Of a DNA stretch of 64,000 nt, positions 49,526 to 58,620 are shown piece after piece. Below the pieces are notes generated by a model. It was not told the origin of the DNA and did not search any database. It worked only from the letters and a program-made list of their open reading frames with translations. The number at the start of each line of letters is the position of its first letter. The first letter of the stretch is position 1. A program made the translations under genes and the position numbers. This stretch comes from CAZXDL01 sp964639505. GTDB taxonomy: Bacteria; Patescibacteriota; Saccharimonadia; Saccharimonadales; UBA4665. The DNA lies in the NCBI GenBank assembly GCA_964639505.1, contig CAZXDL010000001.1, forward strand, positions 62,001 through 126,000. Direction: 5' to 3'.

Positions 49526-51039
49526 TATAAAAATTGAGTTGGCTGGCGATAGCCAGGTGTAATTGGCCCAATGCTATTTTGTACGGCGTGATTGATGACT
49601 TTTATATGCTGATTATGCCAGTACCAGCTATCATTACTTCTCAAAATATATGTCAAGGCGCCACCTCCCCAAGTAAAGCCTAAGATAATCAAGCATACTA
49701 GGCCGATCTGTAGTTTTGGATAATTTTTGGTTATTTCCTTTACGCCCAGCGCAGACAAAAGGATCATGAATGGCATAACTGGAAGGAGATATCTGCCGTT
49801 AATAGCAACCGGTCGTGCGGTTTCTATGTACATTGAATAATTTGTTGCGAAAAGCACTAGGAGATAGCCTAGGGTAGTCCCCAATAACAGCCACAAGGCC
49901 GAGTTGTTATATTTTCGCCACACAGTTTTTGCTTTGAGGCATAGCGCAATAAATCCTAGGGTTCCAAAGATAATGCCACTCCATCCAGGTATCGTCAGCG
50001 GGCCACGAGTCTGGAAATCACTAGCTGGTCCGTCAACCGCGAAAAAGCTGCGCAACCACATACCTCTAATCCACTCAAATGCAAAATTATTCAGACTGGT
50101 TTCGGCGTTACCTTTTTGCTCCTTGAAGTTATAATCCCTAATCCATGGGCCGTAATATTGACAGTGATCGTAATCCAGAACTTCTGCGCAATCTGGCACT
50201 GGCTTATGGTAGCGCAATATATTAACACCATAGCGCTCTATAAATAATCCACCCAATAAAACAATTGCCAATATCATGCTCGCTGCCACAATTTTCCCTA
50301 TTTTTGACCAGCCATGAAGTAAAGCTATTCTTAATTCCTTTATAGTTTGGTATTTACCCTTGAAAAATACGATCGTAAATACAATGATGGCTATAAAAAT
50401 CGGCAAAAATGCATATTTTACAATCGATGCGCACAGGCATACTATAATCAGCCAGAGTAGACCTCGCACATCAACATGTTTCTTTGTAGAGTTTTGCTTT
50501 AAGGCTAGGGCGAGGAGCAGCGCAAGACCAGTCAAGGGGATGATGACATTATCGTAGTTTATTTGAGCTGCCAACAGTGGTGTAACGGGTATCAACACAA
50601 ATACTAAAAGGCAGAGATTTACAATCTGAGTCGATGCTCCAACTTTAGCTAGGAGACGCCTATATACCACCAGCCCGCCTACAAAAAACGTGATATTAAT
50701 AGCTCTAAGTATCAGTACTTGTGCCATCAAATTAGATGTAACTGCCTCGATTGCCCGATAAGGAAAGCTCATTATGTAGTGGTAGAAATAGGAGGGGTCT
50801 CGAGCTACGGCGCCAAATGCGTCACCACCCGATGCCTGGCCATCCCAAAAAGGGCTGATATGGTGGGTGTAGATTTTTATCAAGCCGAGGTGAAAATCCT
50901 CGTCAAATGCCATAGGGTAACGTCCAGTGAGGGCGATCCAGCCGGCCTCCAGTATCAGCAACAAGACAATCGCCCAAAAAAACTTATTAGATCCGACAAA
51001 CACAAAAAAACGATGTCTTGGGGTAATGTTCTTTTTCAT
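49522..51039 (-). CDS. GT-C type membrane glycosyltransferase-like protein
   Basis: 505-residue polytopic membrane protein with about eleven helices. The first extracytoplasmic loop has AFDEDFHLGLIKIYTHH (acidic pair typical of GT-C enzymes that use polyprenyl-phosphate sugars), and the loop PVPDCAEVLDYDHCQYYGP has two Cys that could pair outside the membrane. The exact family is uncertain. The neighbouring GT2 could supply its donor. TTATAT on the minus strand (51052-51047) ends 7 nt before the ATG, so the mRNA is predicted leaderless. Confidence 0.65.
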   Translation of the reverse strand: MKKNITPRHRFFVFVGSNKFFWAIVLLLILEAGWIALTGRYPMAFDEDFHLGLIKIYTHHISPFWDGQASGGDAFGAVARDPSYFYHYIMSFPYRAIEAVTSNLMAQVLILRAINITFFVGGLVVYRRLLAKVGASTQIVNLCLLVFVLIPVTPLLAAQINYDNVIIPLTGLALLLALALKQNSTKKHVDVRGLLWLIIVCLCASIVKYAFLPIFIAIIVFTIVFFKGKYQTIKELRIALLHGWSKIGKIVAASMILAIVLLGGLFIERYGVNILRYHKPVPDCAEVLDYDHCQYYGPWIRDYNFKEQKGNAETSLNNFAFEWIRGMWLRSFFAVDGPASDFQTRGPLTIPGWSGIIFGTLGFIALCLKAKTVWRKYNNSALWLLLGTTLGYLLVLFATNYSMYIETARPVAINGRYLLPVMPFMILLSALGVKEITKNYPKLQIGLVCLIILGFTWGGGALTYILRSNDSWYWHNQHIKVINHAVQNSIGPITPGYRQPTQFLY

Positions 51040-51046
51040 GACAATG

Positions 51047-51064
51047 ATATAACAACAGTATAAT
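51047..51064. promoter_or_regulatory. Back-to-back -10 boxes of a divergent promoter
   Basis: Minus strand TTATAT (51052-51047) lies 7 nt before ATG 51039; plus strand TATAAT (51059-51064) lies 7 nt before ATG 51072. The 32-nt intergenic space contains both, so each -35 region must lie in the other gene's coding sequence, and both mRNAs should be leaderless. Confidence 0.6.
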
Positions 51065-51071
51065 GTATAGC

Positions 51072-51947
51072 ATGTTTAAACGTTCAAAGTGGCGAAGCCT
51101 AGCAGCAATCACGATTCTTGTCCTGACTGTAGTAGTCTTTGTCGTCTACTTCGTAAACCATCCGGAGGTTTGGGATGAGCTCGGTCAAATACCACGGACA
51201 ACATTGTTTATTATTTTAGGGCTCTATTTAATTTTTGTTGGGAGTCTTGCATTGGTCAACACTGCAACACTGCGGCTTTGCAGATACAAGATGAAAGCCA
51301 GCGAAAGTCTGCTGCTGACGATGTATTCATCAGTTATTAATTTTTTTGGGCCATTACAAAGCGGTCCGGCGTTTCGAGCCATATATGTAAACCAAAAACA
51401 TGGTGTAAAGATTAAAGACTACACGATCGCAAGTTTCGTTTATTACTTCTTTTACGCACTTTTTAGTATTATTTTGCTGTTTTCTGGAGTGCTTAAGTGG
51501 TGGATTACACCCTTCGCAATTGTTTTGCTAGTCGCAATTTTTTATATGAAGTTCAAAAAGAATAAATATCTCGGCCGTCTCAGCCTTCTTTCCTTGAGCA
51601 ACTGGCCCTACATGGCGGCCGCCACTTTTGCTCAAATATTTGTATTATTAATGATTTTTTGGATTGAATTGACAGCTGTGTCCCCAGGAATACAATTCAG
51701 TCAGGTTGCAATTTATACAGGTGCCGCTAACTTGGCATTGTTTGTCTCGTTAACGCCCGGGGCAATCGGCTTCAGGGAAGCATTTTTGGTTTTTACGCAA
51801 AAGCTACACCATATTGATAACGCTACTATCGTTGCTGCTAATACGTTAGACCGCGCAATTTATGTATTAATGCTCTTAATACTAAGCGGAGTAATCATCA
51901 TCACGCACGCTGGCAAAAAGTTACGCGTACAGCCAGCTAAAGACTAG
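51072..51947 (+). CDS. Flippase-like membrane protein (LPG synthase TM domain family)
   Basis: 291-residue protein with eight predicted helices. The NFFGPLQSGPAFRAIYVNQKHGVKIKDY loop and LFVSLTPGAIGFREAFLVF loop match the lysylphosphatidylglycerol-synthase transmembrane family, as does the protein at 43266, but the sequences differ clearly. Likely lipid or glycolipid translocation or modification in the same envelope pathway as the GT2/GT-C neighbours. I chose ATG 51072 because TATAAT ends 7 nt upstream; an in-frame ATG at 51063 overlaps that box. The end overlaps cyoE by 4 nt. Confidence 0.82.
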   Translation: MFKRSKWRSLAAITILVLTVVVFVVYFVNHPEVWDELGQIPRTTLFIILGLYLIFVGSLALVNTATLRLCRYKMKASESLLLTMYSSVINFFGPLQSGPAFRAIYVNQKHGVKIKDYTIASFVYYFFYALFSIILLFSGVLKWWITPFAIVLLVAIFYMKFKKNKYLGRLSLLSLSNWPYMAAATFAQIFVLLMIFWIELTAVSPGIQFSQVAIYTGAANLALFVSLTPGAIGFREAFLVFTQKLHHIDNATIVAANTLDRAIYVLMLLILSGVIIITHAGKKLRVQPAKD

Positions 51948-52804
51948 GGCAGGAGCCCGCCAAACGACATCATAACTGATAGCGACAATATAACTATTAA
52001 AGAAAACTTGAAGCATTGTTTAGCCCAAAGTGCATCATCAACATTACGATACCCAATCAAAGCAAGCCAAAGCCAAATGAGACTTATTGGAACCATAATT
52101 AATAGATAAGCGACTCCTGTATAGCCAAACAGCGTCAGCATAGAAGTGGCTGCTAAAAATAAAACGATATAGATTAAGATTTGGCGTTTCGTGGCAGAGA
52201 TGCCTTTTTTTACTGGCCAGACAGGAAGCCTAGCTGCTTTATAGTCCTTATATCTGTAGATAGCGATCGCATAAAAGTGTGGCATTTGCCAAGTTACTAG
52301 AATCAGGAAAATTAATCCAGCGCCTAGATTCAGTTGGTTGGTTACAGCCGTATAACCGGCCACAGGCGGTAAAGCGCCTGCCACGCTCCCGACTAATGTC
52401 CCATACACCGAACGCCGCTTTGCTATTCCGTACACGACTATGTAGATCAAGTACGCCAGCAATCCGAGGCCTACCGTCAGCCAATTTGTGTATAGTGCGA
52501 GAATTAAAAATCCCGCGAGCCCGAGAAAACCGGAATATATCATGGCAGATTGTGGGCTTATATTGCCGGCAGCCAAGGCACGGTTTTTTGTCCTGACCAT
52601 CTTGGAATCAATTTCTCGGTCAATATAATTATTAAAAACACAAGCAGAAGCAATTATTAACGCCGTGCCAGCTAAAGCCCAAAACATCAACAAAAAATCA
52701 ACATCACCTTTAGACGCCAATAAAAACCCTGCCGTGGTGTTGATTATGTTTCCATAAACGATTCCCGGCTTAGTCAGTTGATAATATGTAGTAAACCGGC
52801 TTAT
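51944..52804 (-). CDS. cyoE: Heme O synthase (protoheme IX farnesyltransferase), AUA start
   Basis: 286-residue polytopic enzyme adding a farnesyl group to heme b. Motifs: YYQLTKPGIVYGNIINTTAG, NNYIDREIDSKMVRTKNRAL (Mg/prenyl-PP site), YGTLVGSVAGALPPVAGY and WQMPHFYAIAIYRYKDYKAA. The conserved first helix lies upstream of any ATG, GTG or TTG; the first usable such codon (TTG 52720) would delete it. Extending the frame gives an ATA at 52804 overlapping the cyoD stop as ATAA, with GAGGG 9 nt upstream, and a product (M)SRFTTYYQLTKPG that aligns with E. coli CyoE from residue 1. The other cyo junctions are GTGA or ATGA overlaps of the same type. AUA initiation is inferred. Confidence 0.88.
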   Translation of the reverse strand: MSRFTTYYQLTKPGIVYGNIINTTAGFLLASKGDVDFLLMFWALAGTALIIASACVFNNYIDREIDSKMVRTKNRALAAGNISPQSAMIYSGFLGLAGFLILALYTNWLTVGLGLLAYLIYIVVYGIAKRRSVYGTLVGSVAGALPPVAGYTAVTNQLNLGAGLIFLILVTWQMPHFYAIAIYRYKDYKAARLPVWPVKKGISATKRQILIYIVLFLAATSMLTLFGYTGVAYLLIMVPISLIWLWLALIGYRNVDDALWAKQCFKFSLIVILSLSVMMSFGGLLP

Positions 52805-53160
52805 TGGGGGTATCCCTCGTCTTGGATTATATATTTATCAGAGGACTTCACTGTGTCGGCGTGGTGGTAATTGAGGTTATTCATAATCCATAGCGAGCCA
52901 AAAATTAGAATCACAACAACCATAGTCATAAACCAAAACACAACTTGCTTCCAGCGCGGTCGAGACTCACGACCTAAATGAAGGAAAAATATCATTTGTA
53001 TAAAAAATTGGATTAAAGCGAGCCAGCCAATCCAAAGCAAGAGGGCATTGCCGTTAAAACTATGATTTACAACAGAAAAATATGCCAGCAAGGTTAGACT
53101 GACACAAATTACAAAACCCGTAGTGTAGGCTCTTAAGGTGTATCCGTCATTTTGCTTCAT
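52801..53160 (-). CDS. cyoD: Cytochrome bo3 quinol oxidase subunit IV
   Basis: 119-residue subunit with three helices (FVICVSLTLLAYFSVV, ALLLWIGWLALIQFFIQMIFFLHLG, VVFWFMTMVVVILIFGSLWIM). The IQMIFFLHLGRESRPRW segment is the CyoD/CtaF signature. It assists assembly of the CuB site. ATG overlaps the cyoC stop (ATGA). Its TAA stop overlaps the ATA start of cyoE. Confidence 0.92.
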   Translation of the reverse strand: MKQNDGYTLRAYTTGFVICVSLTLLAYFSVVNHSFNGNALLLWIGWLALIQFFIQMIFFLHLGRESRPRWKQVVFWFMTMVVVILIFGSLWIMNNLNYHHADTVKSSDKYIIQDEGYPQ

Positions 53161-53726
53161 GCCGCCCCCATAAGATATACAATACTAAAGATAAATATCC
53201 AGACTACATCTAAGAAGTGCCAAAAAATACTGAGTAGAGTTAAGCGTCGATAATTAGCGGCGGTGAGACCATAATTAAAGACCCTAATCATCATCACTGC
53301 CATCCAAATCAGACCTGCCGTGATGTGTAGGCCGTGTGTGCCGACTAGCGTAAAGAAAGCTGATAAGAATCCGCTTCGACGCCAGCTGTTACCCTCCTGA
53401 ACGAGGTTATTGAATTCGGTTAATTCAAGAGATAAAAACGCGATGCCTAATAAAAATGTTATGGCCAGCCATATCAGCACATGGCTGCGTCGGTTTTGTC
53501 GAGCCGCGAGAATCGCCAAACCACAAGTAAAGCTACTAACAAGCAGTATTAAAGTCTCAGCAAGTACGAATGGCAGGCTAAACAACTCGCTGCCTGGTTC
53601 GCCGCCAAAGTTGTTATTACGTAGTACTGCGAAAGTTGCAAACAACGTCGCGAACAATACACAATCGGTCATTATATAGACCCAGAATCCAAAAACGGTT
53701 TTTTCGTCGGATTCTTTAAGGTTCAT
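53157..53726 (-). CDS. cyoC: Cytochrome bo3 quinol oxidase subunit III
   Basis: 189-residue subunit with five helices. FGFWVYIMTDCVLFATLFATFAVLRNN, a TLILLVSSFTCGLA helix, and FLSAFFTLVGTHGLHITAGLIWMAVMMIRV with the THGLH signature and FWHFLDVVWIFIF end match CyoC. Length is close to E. coli CyoC (204). Start overlaps cyoB by 4 nt (ATGA). Confidence 0.95.
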   Translation of the reverse strand: MNLKESDEKTVFGFWVYIMTDCVLFATLFATFAVLRNNNFGGEPGSELFSLPFVLAETLILLVSSFTCGLAILAARQNRRSHVLIWLAITFLLGIAFLSLELTEFNNLVQEGNSWRRSGFLSAFFTLVGTHGLHITAGLIWMAVMMIRVFNYGLTAANYRRLTLLSIFWHFLDVVWIFIFSIVYLMGAA

Positions 53727-55702
53727 GCTTTCGACCTACTTAGCTTTTCTATATTATTTATTTCTGCTACTGAAAGCGTGTACTCCGTGTCATCGTCTAA
53801 AGTTCTGACTATTATCAGTGAAATTATCCCGAGCGCGCCGATTACCCCAAGCCAAACAATATGCCAAATAAGTCCAAATCCCGTTATAAATGCTGCGGCG
53901 GCAATTAATATGCCCACGGGGGTATTTTTTGGAATAACAATCGGTTTAATGGTTGTGGGCTTAGTTGATTTGGATTGTTTTTGCGCCCACCAGGCGTCTC
54001 TCTCAGTAACTTCCGGCAGAGTTGCAAAATTATAAAGCGGAGCAGGTGAAGTTGTAGACCATTCGAGTGTACGTCCATCCCACGGATCGCCTGTCAGATC
54101 AAGATTTTGCTTGCGGTGTTTGATACTGACAACGAACTGTAGCACTTGAAAGCCAACCCCCGTTAAAATGACCGCGACACCCACAGCCGAAACTATAAAC
54201 AGACCTTGCCAACCGAGCGAAGCATCATAATGATCCAACCGCCTCGTAGCCCCCATCATGCCAAGTATATAGAGTGGAATAAACGCTAGTAAAAAGCCAA
54301 CAAACCAACACCAAAACGCGTATCGGCCAAGCCGTTCATTAAGTGTAAATCCAAAAACTTTAGGAAACCAGTATGTTATAGCTGCCATATACCCGAAGAC
54401 TACGCCACCGATGACCATGGTGTGGAAATGGGCAACTAGAAACAGGCTGTTATGCACTTGGAAATCTATGGCAGGGACAGCCATCAATACACCAGCCACG
54501 CCACCGATCGTGAAAGTAACTATAAAACCCAGGAACCACAGCATGGGCGTAGCAATTCGTATTCTGCCTCGATACATTGTAAACAACCAGTTAAATATCT
54601 TTACACCGGTCGGCACCGCGATAATCATTGTCATGACTCCAAAAAAAGCATTTACGTTCGGCCCAGCGCCCATCGTAAAGAAGTGATGTAGCCAAACTAA
54701 GTACGAAAGCACGGTTATCGCGCCAATTGCCCAGACCATGGATGTATAACCAAACAGCCGTTTGCGCGAAAAAGTTGACACGATTTCAGAAAACGCCCCG
54801 AAAGCGGGCAAAATTAGTATGTAAACCTCTGGGTGACCCCATGCCCAAATTAAATTGACATACATCATCGGATTGCCGCCGGCCTCTGCAGTAAAGAAGT
54901 GCATTCCCATCAGCCTATCTAGTGAAAGCATGGCCAGAGTAGCGGTAAGTACGGGAAAGGCAAATACTACCAGTAGCATGCTGCCAACAACGCTCCAGCA
55001 AAACATCGGCATTTTCATCAAGCTCATGCCGGGTCGCCGCATCTTTAATATCGTAACTAAAAAGTTAACTCCAGAAAGCAGGCTGCCAATACCTGCAATC
55101 TGCAAACTCCATATCCAATAATCTATGCCGACACCTGGGCTATATTTCAATTCGGATAAAGGGGGATAAGCCAACCATCCCGCAGCCGAAAACTCACCGA
55201 TCGCCAATGAAACATTTACGAGCGCCATACCGGCTGCAAATAGCCAAAAGCTAGTTGCATTAAGAAAAGGAAATGCCACGTCTCTTGCACCAATTTGCAA
55301 AGGCACAATGAGATTTATAAGGCCAAACATTAAACCCATTGCTACAAAAAAGATCATAACTGTACCGTGAGCCGAAAAAATCTGCTGGAAGTGGTCTGAT
55401 GTCAAAAAACCATGCGCGTTACCGACAGAGGTTGCTTGTTGAGCACGCATCATTGCTGCGTCAGTTAGCCCTTTAACCAGCATTAGCACAGCTACAAGAA
55501 TGTACATCACGCCTATTTTTTTAGGGTCTACAGTAGTCAGCCATTCACGCCAGAGCCATTTCCAGCGTTTTGTATACGTCAGCAGGGCAACAACAGCCAA
55601 AGTTGCTATAGTCATGCCAACCACCCCGCCCATCGCGACTTTATCGTGCTGAAACGCCTCGAGGTTGAGCCTGCCGAGCAAATTGCCAAATAATATGCTC
55701 AC
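53723..55702 (-). CDS. cyoB: Cytochrome bo3 quinol oxidase subunit I
   Basis: 659-residue catalytic heme-copper oxidase subunit reducing O2 and pumping protons. AHGTVMIFFVAM has the low-spin heme His (H112); WAWGHPEVYILILP has the CuB His and cross-linked Tyr; VWLHHFFTMGAG gives the CuB His pair; VAHFHTMVIGG the heme o3 and heme b His. Quinone-site positions aligned with E. coli R71, D75, H98, Q101 are K77, D81, H104, Q107, so only the Arg is changed, to Lys. Strong overall likeness to proteobacterial CyoB suggests horizontal acquisition. GTG start in a GTGA overlap with cyoA. Confidence 0.97.
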   Translation of the reverse strand: MSILFGNLLGRLNLEAFQHDKVAMGGVVGMTIATLAVVALLTYTKRWKWLWREWLTTVDPKKIGVMYILVAVLMLVKGLTDAAMMRAQQATSVGNAHGFLTSDHFQQIFSAHGTVMIFFVAMGLMFGLINLIVPLQIGARDVAFPFLNATSFWLFAAGMALVNVSLAIGEFSAAGWLAYPPLSELKYSPGVGIDYWIWSLQIAGIGSLLSGVNFLVTILKMRRPGMSLMKMPMFCWSVVGSMLLVVFAFPVLTATLAMLSLDRLMGMHFFTAEAGGNPMMYVNLIWAWGHPEVYILILPAFGAFSEIVSTFSRKRLFGYTSMVWAIGAITVLSYLVWLHHFFTMGAGPNVNAFFGVMTMIIAVPTGVKIFNWLFTMYRGRIRIATPMLWFLGFIVTFTIGGVAGVLMAVPAIDFQVHNSLFLVAHFHTMVIGGVVFGYMAAITYWFPKVFGFTLNERLGRYAFWCWFVGFLLAFIPLYILGMMGATRRLDHYDASLGWQGLFIVSAVGVAVILTGVGFQVLQFVVSIKHRKQNLDLTGDPWDGRTLEWSTTSPAPLYNFATLPEVTERDAWWAQKQSKSTKPTTIKPIVIPKNTPVGILIAAAAFITGFGLIWHIVWLGVIGALGIISLIIVRTLDDDTEYTLSVAEINNIEKLSRSKA

Positions 55703-56592
55703 TGTGCACTCTTTTCGGTTTTTGATGTAATGGTAGTGGGCGTCATGTATTTCATTATGACTGAATCATACAGGTGCGGGTCAACATATGAAAACGTGGC
55801 TGGTGAATTATTTTCGCTTGGCAATGAAAGGATTTTATATTGGTTGAGGGTAAGACTATTATCTGACTGCTTTACTCTATTTACCCAGCTATCAAAGTCT
55901 AGACGAGTGGTTGATTTGGCTTCAAAATTCATACCAGCAAAGCCTCGGCCACTGATATTTGCAGACGAGCCACGATAGGTACCGGTGCTATCAGCCATAA
56001 GATTAAGCTGAGTTGACATACCTGTCATTGCGTATATTTGTCCGCCTAATCTTGGAATCCAAAATGAATTCATTGGCGCATCGGCTGTTATTTCAAATTT
56101 GATTGGCGTGCGCTCCGGAAACTGAACATAATTAAGGCTGGCGATCTGTTGATCGGGGTATATAAATAGCCACTTCCAATCGAGGGCCACAACTTGTATG
56201 GTTAATGAGTTGGTGGAGGAATTGATCGGCTTGAATGGGTCAAGATCGTGTGAAGTCTTCCAGGTTATGCCTGCTAATATTAGTATCATGATCAGTGGTA
56301 CTGTCCACCAAATCGTCTCGGCCAAAACGCTGTGGTCCCAATCAGGCTGGTATTTAGCCTTTTTATTGCCCTCACGGTATTTCCAGACGAAGTAAAAAGT
56401 CATAAAAAATACCGGCACTATGATCAGCACACTCATTAGAGTTGTTAGTATTATCAGATTTCTTTGCTTATCAGCGATTTCGCCCCTAGGGCTTAATATT
56501 GCCATAGAATCAATGTTGGCTATAAACAGATACAGCAAAGCAGCACATATGAATGTTAAAAGAGCTAGTAGGATATTGCTTTTTTTGCTCAT
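55699..56592 (-). CDS. cyoA: Cytochrome bo3 quinol oxidase subunit II
   Basis: 297-residue subunit with two N-terminal helices and a periplasm-type cupredoxin domain. VWKYREGNKKAKYQPDWDHS, LAETIWWTVPLIMILILAGITWKTSHDLDPF and SFWIPRLGGQIYAMTGMSTQLNLMA match CyoA. The CuA Cys/His set is absent, confirming a quinol rather than cytochrome c oxidase. Unlike E. coli CyoA there is no convincing lipobox. First gene of cyoABCDE; an extended -10 TGcTATAGT lies about 40 nt upstream, with a weak GTGAG ribosome-binding site. Confidence 0.95.
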   Translation of the reverse strand: MSKKSNILLALLTFICAALLYLFIANIDSMAILSPRGEIADKQRNLIILTTLMSVLIIVPVFFMTFYFVWKYREGNKKAKYQPDWDHSVLAETIWWTVPLIMILILAGITWKTSHDLDPFKPINSSTNSLTIQVVALDWKWLFIYPDQQIASLNYVQFPERTPIKFEITADAPMNSFWIPRLGGQIYAMTGMSTQLNLMADSTGTYRGSSANISGRGFAGMNFEAKSTTRLDFDSWVNRVKQSDNSLTLNQYKILSLPSENNSPATFSYVDPHLYDSVIMKYMTPTTITSKTEKSAQ

Positions 56593-56671
56593 ATATCGCT
56601 CACGATAATCACAACCATCTTAACTACACTATAGCAGTTATAAGACTAACAGATGGAATATTTATTTGAGT

Positions 56672-56869
56672 CTAGTGTTCGTAAATAAGATTGGACTCGA
56701 GCCGGTCAAGTCGGTCTTCGATGCGGTCGAACCTCAAATTTACAACTTCAAAATCAGCGCCGATATACTGCCGCATTTCGGATAACTCTTGGCTGATCTC
56801 GCGTATTGCGCTTAAAAGTGAAGTGAATGGCTGATTAAAGTCGTCGTTTGGAGTTGATATAGCTTGCAT
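56672..56869 (-). CDS. Small coiled-coil protein
   Basis: 65-residue hypothetical protein. The N-terminus is polar and the rest is predicted helix with heptad character (SLLSAIREISQELSEMRQYIGADF and LRFDRIEDRLDRLESNL). No membrane segment or motif. ATG 56869 lies 9 nt after TATAAT on the minus strand; an in-frame TTG at 56902 would precede that box. It stands alone between glcD-like and cyoA genes. Confidence 0.6.
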   Translation of the reverse strand: MQAISTPNDDFNQPFTSLLSAIREISQELSEMRQYIGADFEVVNLRFDRIEDRLDRLESNLIYEH

Positions 56870-56947
56870 GGTGTTAAAATTATAGGCGCAGTAAATTAAC
56901 AAAGCTAAATATTTTTAATGAATTTAATATTTATTTAATGTTTGAGC

Positions 56948-58612
56948 CTAGAAATGTTGACGGATATGCCCGAACGAATACTCCCAATCGGCGTCAGACT
57001 TTTTATGTGGATTAAAAATATTTTTAGGGTCCATTATTTGTTTGGTTTGCTTAAATAGTTTACACATTTCCTCGCCGTACATTTTTTCGAGCCATGGACC
57101 TCGCACAAGCCCATCGTTGTGTTCGCCTGAGAGTGACCCCCCGTATTTCAAAACTAGGTTGTTTACTGCCTTCATAGCAGGCAGAATTTTTTTGCGGTCG
57201 TCTGGATCTTCTAACTTCATCAGCGGAATAACGTGGAAGTTTCCATCACCCATATGGCCCGCAATGGTCGCGAACAACTTGTATTTCTTTATGATTTGGC
57301 GCAAACGTGGCAAGAAATCAGTTAAGTACTCTGGTGGCACAACAAAATCATCAATAAAAGGAGCTGTGTGCTTGTCTTTAACCTTGCTCCTAAGTAGTTG
57401 AAAACTGTAGCGGCGCATGATCCAAAACTTTTCGGACTTTGCCTCAGTGGGCGTTTCTTCAAAACCGTTTATTTCATATCGCGCCCGATGCTTACTAAGC
57501 TCTGTGTGTAGATTTCTTACTTTATGTCGAACTTCTTCTTCGGATTCACCATTAAATTCGACCATCAGTACTAATTTAGGCATTCCGCGTAGGAGTTGTA
57601 TTCCGTCAGGAATTAAAGTTATCAAGAGGTGTAAAAATCGTTTCCATCCCAAAAGCTTTAAAAAACTTGGCATGAATCGAATTGAAAGCCTGAGCGTAGC
57701 ATCGTCAAATGATTCAAATGTCGCGGGCTTTGATTCAAGGACTTTAGGAATCACCTCGCCAAGATCATCAATGTCTTTCATAAATAACACCAGTAAGCCG
57801 GAGTGTGCCTTTTTGGGAACTAATCTAAAGTGAATATCCGTCACGAGCCCAAGCGTTCCTTGACCGCCAACAATTAACTTTGTCAGGTCAAAAACACCGC
57901 TGTCTCGGTCCCAAACATCCCATAAATTATAGCCAGTTGAGTTTTTACTCACGTGTGGCTTGGCGGCTTTGATTTTGTCATAATTTGCTTCAATAAGCTT
58001 ATATAATTTGCGGTAAACTTCGCCCTCGAAATCCTTCTGTTTCATTTTTTTAACCAGCTCAGCCTCTTTTATTGGCTTTACTGTCCGCTTAACACCGTCA
58101 GCAAATACGAAGTCAAGCTCGGTAACAAAATCTTCTGTTTTACCAAATTCTAATGACTTCTCTCCGCCGGCGTTATTGTTGACCATACCGCCCACACTAG
58201 CCAGCTCCCGAGACGCCGGATAGGTGGGCATAAGTGCATTATGCTTGAGAGTGTGGGGCTCAAAATCTCTGTAGTAAACACCCGGTTGGACTTGTGCGCT
58301 ATTTGATGTAACTTTTTCAATTTTATTAAAGTACTTCAAGAAATCCACGATTATTGAATCATTGATCGCTCCACCAGACATACAAGTACCAGCTGATCTC
58401 GCAGTCAGGCTCAGTGCTGGATTAGCTTTTTTGGCGGCGTCGACGATCTTAACAAGCTTTTCGACATCTTTTGCGTCTTTGGGTGCAACTACTAGCTGAG
58501 GCCTGAGCTCAAACATCGAAGCATCATGACTGTATAAATCCAGAGTCGTGGGATCATCTTTTAAATCACCAGCAAAACCGGCCTTCTGCAAATGAGTTTT
58601 TATATTATCCAT
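56948..58612 (-). CDS. FAD-linked D-lactate/glycolate-type dehydrogenase
   Basis: 554-residue VAO-family flavoenzyme of the GlcD/D-LDH class. The FAD_binding_4 domain (~35-215) has PQLVVAPKDAKDVEKLVKIV, LTARSAGTCMSGGAI and ASVGGMVNNNAGGEKSLEFG; the C-terminal FAD-oxidase domain has IAGHMGDGNFHVIPLM (metal His) and GGSLSGEHNDGLVRGPW. It would oxidise a 2-hydroxy acid (D-lactate or glycolate) and pass electrons to quinone. No FeS cluster motif (CxxCxxC) is present, so it is the short single-subunit form. Transcribed divergently from NDH-2 from a shared promoter; predicted leaderless (TAAGCT 8 nt before ATG 58612). Confidence 0.9.
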   Translation of the reverse strand: MDNIKTHLQKAGFAGDLKDDPTTLDLYSHDASMFELRPQLVVAPKDAKDVEKLVKIVDAAKKANPALSLTARSAGTCMSGGAINDSIIVDFLKYFNKIEKVTSNSAQVQPGVYYRDFEPHTLKHNALMPTYPASRELASVGGMVNNNAGGEKSLEFGKTEDFVTELDFVFADGVKRTVKPIKEAELVKKMKQKDFEGEVYRKLYKLIEANYDKIKAAKPHVSKNSTGYNLWDVWDRDSGVFDLTKLIVGGQGTLGLVTDIHFRLVPKKAHSGLLVLFMKDIDDLGEVIPKVLESKPATFESFDDATLRLSIRFMPSFLKLLGWKRFLHLLITLIPDGIQLLRGMPKLVLMVEFNGESEEEVRHKVRNLHTELSKHRARYEINGFEETPTEAKSEKFWIMRRYSFQLLRSKVKDKHTAPFIDDFVVPPEYLTDFLPRLRQIIKKYKLFATIAGHMGDGNFHVIPLMKLEDPDDRKKILPAMKAVNNLVLKYGGSLSGEHNDGLVRGPWLEKMYGEEMCKLFKQTKQIMDPKNIFNPHKKSDADWEYSFGHIRQHF

Positions 58613-58620
58613 CAAGGTTA

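Noticed and set aside
51944..52720. TTG 52720 as start of cyoE
   Set aside because: It would remove the conserved first helix and the LTKPG motif that are encoded upstream in the same open frame.
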